Shown piece after piece: positions 6,574 through 10,871 of a stretch of 10,871 nt of DNA; within the stretch, counting starts at the first letter, position 1; every line of letters starts with the position of its first letter. Both the position numbers and the translations under genes were made by a program. Source of the stretch: DASUTW01 sp035513995 (GTDB lineage: Bacteria > Actinomycetota > UBA4738 > CALAEC01); assembly GCA_035513995.1 (NCBI GenBank), contig DATKBL010000085.1, positions 1 through 10,871 of the forward strand, read 5' to 3'. The notes under the pieces are model-generated. The model was not told the DNA's origin. It searched no databases and saw only the letters and a list, made by a program, of their open reading frames with translations.

Positions 6574-7848
6574 GTGACGGCGGCCTCCACTCTTGTCGGC
6601 TTCGAGTGCCTGCGCTGCGGGCGGGCGCCCGAGGGTGATGGGCACCCCGCGACGGGGTGCGCGCGGTGCGCCGCCGAGAGCGCGCCGGCCGCGCTGGTCA
6701 CGGTCTACGACCTGGAGGCCGCGAGCCGGACGCTCACCCCCGAGCACCTGTCGCAGCGGCCGCCGGGGCCGCTCCGGTACGCGGAGCTCCTCCCGATCGA
6801 GGCCGGGGAGGCGGGGCGGACCCTCCGGGAGGGCGGGACGCCGCTTCTCCTCGCCCGACGCCTGAGCGAGGAGCTCGGACTCCGCGCGGTGTGGGTCAAG
6901 GACGAGGCCCGGAACCCGACGTGGTCGTTCAAGGACCGGCCGGCGGCGATCGCCGCCGACGTGGCCCGCCGCGAGGGGGCCGCCGGCCTTGTGGTCTCCT
7001 CGACCGGGAACGCCGCCGCGGCCACCGCTGCCGCCGCCCGGGCCGCGGGGCTTCCGGCGGTGGTGCTCTTCGCCCTTGGGGTTGACCCCGTGATGGCCGG
7101 CATGGTCCAAGGTTTCGGCGTCGCCGTGGTGGCCACCCCAACGAAGAAGGACCGGTGGGTCCTGATGCGCCATGGGGTGGAGGAGCTGCAGCTCTTCCCG
7201 GTCAGTAACTTCGCCGACCCGCCCGTCGGCATCGACCCACGGGCTATGGACGGATACGCGGCCATGGGCCTGGAGATCTGGGAGCAGCTCGGCTGGCGGG
7301 CCCCGGACGCCGTGTATCTCCCGGTGGGGTACGGCGATGGGCTCTTCGGCGTGTACAAGGCCTTCTCGGAGCTGCGAGAGATGGGGCTGGCCGAGGTGCC
7401 TCGCGTCTCCGGCGGCGAGGTCTACGGATCGCTCGCCGCGGCCCTCCGCGGCTCGGGGGACCAGGTCGAGGCCGTGCCGGTGGACCGCCCCACGGTGGCC
7501 TCTTCGATCGCCACCGCCCAGAGCACCTATCAGGCCCTCCACGCGGTTCGCTCGAGCGAGGGGACGGTTCGCCAGGTCTCAGAGGCGGAGATCGAGGAGG
7601 CCCGGCGCCTGCTGGCGGCCACCGAGGGTCTGTCCATCGAGGCGGCCTCGGCGGCGGGGCTGGCCGCCCTCCGCGCCGACGCCGCCGAGGGCGTGGTCGC
7701 GGACGACGCCGAGGTCGTCCTCGTGTCCACATCGGCGGGGGTGAAGAGCGTCTCGGCTCTCGGGCTCGCCGAGCGCGAAGCGCCGGTCGTGAGCGGCGTC
7801 GAGGAGTTCTCGCGCCTGGTCCGCGACGTCGCGGGAGGCGGGCGGTGA
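6574..7848 (+). CDS. Threonine-synthase-like PLP-dependent enzyme with N-terminal zinc ribbon
   Basis: A fold-type II PLP enzyme (PF00291-type) of 424 aa. A four-Cys zinc ribbon opens the protein (Cys12, Cys15, Cys29, Cys32). The PLP lysine is Lys120 in PTWSFKDRPA, the standard threonine-synthase context, and SSTGNAA at 142-148 is the substrate/cofactor loop. The Gly-rich phosphate loop reads LPVGYGDGL (249-257), unlike the usual threonine-synthase forms such as GNFGD or GNAGN. Enzymes of this fold perform beta- or gamma-elimination and replacement on amino acids. No homoserine kinase or homoserine dehydrogenase is nearby, and the operon holds an importer and oxidoreductases, so a catabolic lyase or synthase is more likely than housekeeping threonine synthesis. 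GTG 6574 directly abuts the previous TGA, with GAGGTGG at 6559-6565 as its ribosome site. Confidence 0.85.
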   Translation: MTAASTLVGFECLRCGRAPEGDGHPATGCARCAAESAPAALVTVYDLEAASRTLTPEHLSQRPPGPLRYAELLPIEAGEAGRTLREGGTPLLLARRLSEELGLRAVWVKDEARNPTWSFKDRPAAIAADVARREGAAGLVVSSTGNAAAATAAAARAAGLPAVVLFALGVDPVMAGMVQGFGVAVVATPTKKDRWVLMRHGVEELQLFPVSNFADPPVGIDPRAMDGYAAMGLEIWEQLGWRAPDAVYLPVGYGDGLFGVYKAFSELREMGLAEVPRVSGGEVYGSLAAALRGSGDQVEAVPVDRPTVASSIATAQSTYQALHAVRSSEGTVRQVSEAEIEEARRLLAATEGLSIEAASAAGLAALRADAAEGVVADDAEVVLVSTSAGVKSVSALGLAEREAPVVSGVEEFSRLVRDVAGGGR

Positions 7849-8858
7849 AGTTCGGGATCGGCCTGCCCACAGGGATGGAGGGGCTCATCAACCCCGTTCC
7901 CTTCTTCCGACCCGCCGACTTCCTGGACATGGCCCGCCTCGCCGAAGCCCTCGACTACGACTCGGTATGGGGGAACGACCACTACGCGCCCCAGGACTAC
8001 GTGCGGAAGGCCCATGGAGTGGCGCCGAACTTCTACGAGGTGCTGACGGTACTCTCGGCTGTGGCCGCCGTGACCACTCGAGTGGAGCTCGGCACCGCGG
8101 TGTTGGTGCTGCCGATGCGCCAGCCCGTGGTCGTGGCCAAGCAGGCGATGACCCTCGACCATCTGAGCGGTGGCCGGCTCCTGCTGGGGGTGGGGATCGG
8201 CGCGTACCGGGAGGAGTACGCGGCGGCTCGCCCGGACCTCGTGGGGACGAATCGCGGAGAGCTGCTGGCGGAGGGGGTGGAGCTCCTCAAGCTCCTGAGC
8301 ACCGAGGAGTCCGTTACCTACCGCGGTCGCTTCTACCAGGCGGAGGAGCTCGAGATGTTCCCGAAGCCGGTGCGCCGACCGCTGCAGGTGTTGGTCGGCG
8401 GGCACCAGCAGGTGGCCCTCGATCGCGCGGTGGCCCACGGTCAGGGGTGGATCCCCGGCTGGCGTCCCTTCGACGAGCTCGAGGAGTGGATCCGGCTCCT
8501 GCGGCAGAAGGCTGAGGCCGCGGGGAGGGACCCGGAGTCGCTGATCGTGGCCCCACAGCTCTCTTGCCTGGTGGCGTCCACGCACGAGGAGGCGACGAGC
8601 CGGTACATGGAGAGCGGGATGGTCCAGCACCGGAAGTCGCTGGCCTATACGGGGAGGGATCCCGAGCTGGCCATGGACAACAACCTGATCGGGAGCCCGG
8701 ACGTGGTGCTGGAGAAGCTCGACCGCCTGGCGAGGGCGGGGGCAGACCATCTCGCGTGCATCACATTCTGCGTGGAGACGCGCGAGGAGTACGAGGAGCA
8801 GGTCCGCTTCTTCGCCGAAGAGATCATGGTCCCCTTCCGGGGGGCCTCGAGCGCCTGA
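7845..8858 (+). CDS. LLM-class flavin/F420-dependent oxidoreductase 2
   Basis: A second luciferase-like oxidoreductase, 337 aa. It opens with the MKFGIGLPTG strand, followed by LAEALDYDSVWGNDHYAP near 33-49 (His46 in the DH pair typical of F420-type members), an AAVTTRVELGTAVLVLPMRQPVVVAKQ-like segment around 74-100, and SGGRLLLGVGIG at 108-119, one of the clearest LLM signatures. It resembles the probable F420-dependent subgroup more than the first LLM enzyme does, but the cofactor remains an inference. GTG 7845 overlaps the PLP-enzyme stop by 4 bases, with GGGAGG at 7833-7838 as its ribosome site. It is the last gene of the tight operon; the next gene is over 100 bases away, past a hairpin. 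Confidence 0.9.
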   Translation: MKFGIGLPTGMEGLINPVPFFRPADFLDMARLAEALDYDSVWGNDHYAPQDYVRKAHGVAPNFYEVLTVLSAVAAVTTRVELGTAVLVLPMRQPVVVAKQAMTLDHLSGGRLLLGVGIGAYREEYAAARPDLVGTNRGELLAEGVELLKLLSTEESVTYRGRFYQAEELEMFPKPVRRPLQVLVGGHQQVALDRAVAHGQGWIPGWRPFDELEEWIRLLRQKAEAAGRDPESLIVAPQLSCLVASTHEEATSRYMESGMVQHRKSLAYTGRDPELAMDNNLIGSPDVVLEKLDRLARAGADHLACITFCVETREEYEEQVRFFAEEIMVPFRGASSA

Positions 8859-8865
8859 CCTCAAG

Positions 8866-8918
8866 CGAACCGGGCTACAGTTCGAGCTGACGGGATGCCC
8901 GCCGTCAGCCGCGGTTCG
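8866..8918 (+). other. Nested inverted repeats: hairpin, terminator-like or 5'-leader element
   Basis: GCTGACGG (8886-8893) pairs perfectly with CCGTCAGC (8902-8909) around an 8-base loop. Outside it, CGAACCG (8866-8872) pairs with CGGTTCG (8912-8918). CGAAC (8866-8870) can alternatively pair with GTTCG (8880-8884), which excludes the outer stem. No T-run follows, so it is not a standard intrinsic terminator. It could end the upstream operon in another way, stabilise its 3' end, or lie in the leader of the downstream gene. It fills most of the only sizeable gap inside the window. Confidence 0.45.
8876..8881 (+). promoter_or_regulatory. Candidate -10 box TACAGT for the downstream two-gene unit
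   Basis: TACAGT fits the actinobacterial TANNNT -10 pattern, with CTGACC at 8855-8860 as a poor -35 at a short 15-base spacing. Transcription would begin near 8887, at the foot of the 8-base-pair hairpin, leaving a leader of about 75 bases before the ATG at 8962. The evidence is weak: it rests on one hexamer. Confidence 0.3.
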
Positions 8919-8950
8919 GGGAGAGGCGATGCCGGCACTCGGCCGGCTTG

Positions 8951-8958
8951 AGGAGGTG
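8951..8958 (+). promoter_or_regulatory. Strong Shine-Dalgarno sequence AGGAGGTG
   Basis: An almost full anti-16S match; its AGGAGG core ends 5 bases before ATG 8962. It decides the start of the secreted repeat protein in favour of 8962 over the in-frame ATG at 8929, which would add 11 residues ahead of a good signal peptide. Confidence 0.75.
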
Positions 8959-8961
8959 TTC

Positions 8962-9504
8962 ATGTCGAAGATCCGAAGGCCAAGCCACGCGACGGTGGTC
9001 GCCTATCTGGCGTTGGTCGTCGCCCTCGGCACCGGTGGTGCCTGGGCGGCAGGCGAGATCAGGTCGAAGGACATCGCCAAGAACGCGGTTCGAACCAAGC
9101 ACATCCGAGCGGGAGCGGTTACGGCCAAGAAGCTCGCCCACGGCGGGACCCTCTACGGGCGCGTCCCTGCGGCGGCGGATCGGAGGCTCATCCTCTCCTG
9201 GCCCAAGATGGGGCTCCGGGTCCGCACCGGCGACACCAATGTCCCCGACGGCGTGTTCCAGGTGCGGATCGTCAACGCGAACCCTCCGAACGGAGCGAGC
9301 TTCTGGGTGACGGTTGGCGGCACGATCACGCCGGTCGAGCCCGGCGACAGTGCCGCGTTCGGCGCCCTGGGCGGAGTCGATGCTCGCGTGGTCGAGAACG
9401 GAGGTGCCGGAAGGATGGTTCGCCTGGATTGCTTCGCGAACGTCCTTGTCGCCGGCGACGACGGCTTCATGCAATGCACGGCCCTTACCGCGGGTCCCAA
9501 GTAG
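8962..9504 (+). CDS. Secreted protein of unknown function with decapeptide repeats
   Basis: A 180 aa product with a signal peptide: basic start (MSKIRRPSH), hydrophobic core TVVAYLALVVALG and a likely cleavage after AWA near residue 29. Three tandem ten-residue units follow: RSKDIAKNAV (34-43), RTKHIRAGAV (44-53) and TAKKLAHGGT (54-63). This layout recurs in uncharacterised exported proteins of Thermoleophilia and other actinobacteria, where short 'KNAV/SGAV'-type repeats follow the same kind of signal peptide. The rest (about 64-180) looks like beta-rich sequence with many Gly, Val and Asp, and holds two Cys (156 and 172) that could form a disulfide. I do not recognise the C-terminal domain. 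It lies 18 bases before an acyltransferase-family gene with which it may be co-transcribed; nothing ties it to the upstream catabolic operon. Confidence 0.8.
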   Translation: MSKIRRPSHATVVAYLALVVALGTGGAWAAGEIRSKDIAKNAVRTKHIRAGAVTAKKLAHGGTLYGRVPAAADRRLILSWPKMGLRVRTGDTNVPDGVFQVRIVNANPPNGASFWVTVGGTITPVEPGDSAAFGALGGVDARVVENGGAGRMVRLDCFANVLVAGDDGFMQCTALTAGPK

Positions 9505-9522
9505 CCGGAGCGAAGGAGTTCG

Positions 9523-10746
9523 ATGATCCGCTTGCTCGACGCGATGGTTGACCGGACCCCCGCCTCGCGCGACCGTACGATGGACTTCCTCCGCGCCCTC
9601 AGCATCGCCACGGTCGTGATCGGGCACTGGATGATCGGGATCCTGTGGTGGGAGGACGGGCTCCTCTATCAGACGAGCGCGATCGGGGAGACGACGGGGC
9701 TGTGGCTCGCGACGTGGGTCCTCCAGGTGATGCCGATCTTCTTCTTCGTCGGCGGCTTCGCGAACATGATCACCTACGACGCGTACCGGCGGCGCGCGGA
9801 GTCGACGTGGGCCTTCGTCCGGAGCCGCATGGAGCGCCTGCTCCGCCCCTCGCTCGTATTCCTCGGGCTCTGGCTCGTGGTCCAGGTCGTGATGCACCTC
9901 GCCGATGTGGGGCGGCCGACGGGACCGACGCTCTGGGGCGAGACGCGGCTGCTCCGAGGGATGAACCCGCCCCCGGGCACGCTTCCCTTCGGACCGTTGT
10001 GGTTCCTCGGCGTGTATCTGGTGGTCGTGGCGATCAGCCCGCTGACGATCTGGCTCCACCGGAGGTTCCGGTGGTGGGTGCCGGCGGTGCTGGCCGCGGG
10101 GCCGTTCGTCGTGGACCTCTTCGGCTTCGGCATGGACATGTACCGACTGCGGTACCTCAATATCCTGTTCGTCCTGCTGCTTCCGCATCAGCTCGGGCAC
10201 TTCTACGCCGACGGGACCTTCCAGCGCCTCTCCCGGAAGGTCTTCTGGGCGATGGCGATCGGGGGGCTGGCGGGGCTCGTGCTCGCCACGAACCCCTGGC
10301 TGTTCGAGTGGCTGGGCGGCGAGGCGCGGTTCCGGTGGTTCCCCACGATCGGCTACTATCCGAAGAGCGCGTTGGGGACCGACGCGGAGCCGATCTCGAA
10401 CGCGTTCCCGCCGACGATCGTCTTCCTGCTCGTGGCGATCTGGACGATCGGGGCGGTGATGCTGTTTCGGGACCCGCTGGCGCGGTGGCTGGAGCGTCGC
10501 GGCCCGTGGAAGGCGACGATCCTCGGGAATAGCGTGATCATGACGCTGTTCCTCTGGCACATGACCGCCTACCTGCTGGCGATCCTGCTCCTGTGGCCGC
10601 TCGGGTTCGGGCAGCAGCAGGACAGCACGGCGCGATGGTGGCTCGAGCGGCCGCTGTGGATCGTGGTCCCCGGGCTGATCCTCGTGGGCATCGTGGCGCT
10701 CGTGGGCCGGTTCGAGCGGGCGGCCGGCGGCGCGCGCTCCGGGTAG
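9523..10746 (+). CDS. Acyltransferase-3 family membrane protein
   Basis: A multi-pass membrane protein of 407 aa, matching the acyltransferase 3 (PF01757-type) fold. Recognisable points are RDRTMDFLRAL with the catalytic-type His35 (VVIGHW) in the first helix, PIFFFVGGFAN (71-81), an Arg-rich stretch RSRMERLLRPSL (100-111), GPLWFLGVYL (157-166) and FLWHMTAY (343-350). About ten hydrophobic helices can be counted. The family transfers acyl groups (acetyl, succinyl and others) to sugars, glycolipids or cell-wall polymers from the cytoplasmic face of the membrane. The acceptor here is unknown. ATG 9523 has AAGGAG at 9513-9518 and follows the secreted-protein gene by 18 bases, so the two may be expressed together and act at the cell envelope. 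Confidence 0.85.
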   Translation: MIRLLDAMVDRTPASRDRTMDFLRALSIATVVIGHWMIGILWWEDGLLYQTSAIGETTGLWLATWVLQVMPIFFFVGGFANMITYDAYRRRAESTWAFVRSRMERLLRPSLVFLGLWLVVQVVMHLADVGRPTGPTLWGETRLLRGMNPPPGTLPFGPLWFLGVYLVVVAISPLTIWLHRRFRWWVPAVLAAGPFVVDLFGFGMDMYRLRYLNILFVLLLPHQLGHFYADGTFQRLSRKVFWAMAIGGLAGLVLATNPWLFEWLGGEARFRWFPTIGYYPKSALGTDAEPISNAFPPTIVFLLVAIWTIGAVMLFRDPLARWLERRGPWKATILGNSVIMTLFLWHMTAYLLAILLLWPLGFGQQQDSTARWWLERPLWIVVPGLILVGIVALVGRFERAAGGARSG

Positions 10747-10749
10747 CAT
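10744..10749 (+). promoter_or_regulatory. Candidate -10 box TAGCAT for a leaderless transcript
   Basis: TAGCAT fits TANNNT and begins on the TAG stop codon of the acyltransferase gene. Seven bases separate its end from GTG 10757, the spacing expected when transcription starts at or next to the start codon. No Shine-Dalgarno sequence is visible before that GTG, which agrees with a leaderless mRNA. Confidence 0.35.
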
Positions 10750-10756
10750 CGATCCC

Positions 10757-10871
10757 GTGGCAGGGCACCGGCTCGCCGACGTCGTGGGGGCGCTCGTCGC
10801 GCCGAGGCCCGAGCCCGGCGTCCTGCCCCTGGTCGATGTCGACGCACAGCTCGAGCCGGGCGAGGCGACCG
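10757..10871 (+). CDS. Partial CDS at window end, function unknown
   Basis: From GTG 10757 the frame stays open for 38 codons to the window edge (it begins with MAGHRLADVVGALVAPRPEP). G and C dominate third codon positions, as in the neighbouring genes. There is no ribosome site but a well-placed TANNNT box. The visible piece is too short to assign to a family, and it could be a chance frame in GC-rich DNA. Confidence 0.4.
   Translation, partial: MAGHRLADVVGALVAPRPEPGVLPLVDVDAQLEPGEAT

Noticed and set aside
6574..7848. Calling the PLP enzyme thrC (threonine synthase)
   Set aside because: The fold fits, but the phosphate loop is atypical and no threonine-pathway genes are near, so a gene symbol would overstate the evidence.
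8886..8909. Standard Rho-independent terminator after the operon
   Set aside because: The stem is good, but no T-run follows, so it is listed only as a structural element of unknown role.
8929..8961. ATG 8929 as the start of the secreted protein
   Set aside because: It would put 11 extra residues before the signal peptide, and the AGGAGGTG at 8951-8958 points to ATG 8962.
8905..10749. Very long minus-strand open frame (614 codons) over the secreted protein and acyltransferase genes
   Set aside because: The product is a hydrophilic, Arg/His/Pro/Glu-rich low-complexity chain with no recognisable fold. The + strand genes have a signal peptide, membrane helices and good ribosome sites.

Overview
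The window is a GC-rich (by eye about 70%), tightly packed bacterial segment with every credible gene on the + strand. Actinomycetota is the best guess. Three things point there: frequent GTG starts with 4-base GTGA overlaps, two luciferase-like (LLM) oxidoreductases of the kind common in F420-using bacteria, and a secreted protein with the 'RPSHATVVAYLALVVALG' type of signal peptide followed by ten-residue repeats, an architecture I associate with Thermoleophilia and related soil actinobacteria. The assignment comes from style and family recognition, not from a marker gene.

Positions 10-8858 look like one nine-gene transcription unit, with gaps of 25 bases or less and several stop/start overlaps. 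The order is: a GntR/FCD regulator; a lipoprotein substrate-binding protein of the NMT1/THI5/SsuA type; a permease; an ABC ATPase; a second, paralogous permease; an LLM oxidoreductase; an M24 (creatinase/Xaa-Pro dipeptidase fold) metallohydrolase with all five metal ligands; a zinc-ribbon, threonine-synthase-like fold-type-II PLP enzyme; and a second LLM oxidoreductase. The natural reading is a ligand-controlled uptake and breakdown pathway for a small organic molecule. The transporter would import it, the LLM enzymes would oxidise or reduce it, the M24 enzyme would hydrolyse a C-N bond, and the PLP enzyme would carry out elimination or replacement on an amino-acid-like intermediate. The substrate cannot be read from the sequence. 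I know of no characterised pathway with exactly this set, so this operon is the best candidate here for an undescribed system.

Positions 8859-8961 separate the operon from the next unit. They hold a nested inverted-repeat structure, a possible -10 box (TACAGT) and a strong Shine-Dalgarno sequence. Downstream are a small secreted repeat protein (8962-9504) and a multi-pass acyltransferase-3 family protein (9523-10746), probably co-transcribed. The last 115 bases open a further reading frame (GTG at 10757) that leaves the window and is preceded by a TANNNT box placed as for a leaderless transcript.

I saw no tRNA, rRNA, CRISPR array, insertion sequence or phage feature.
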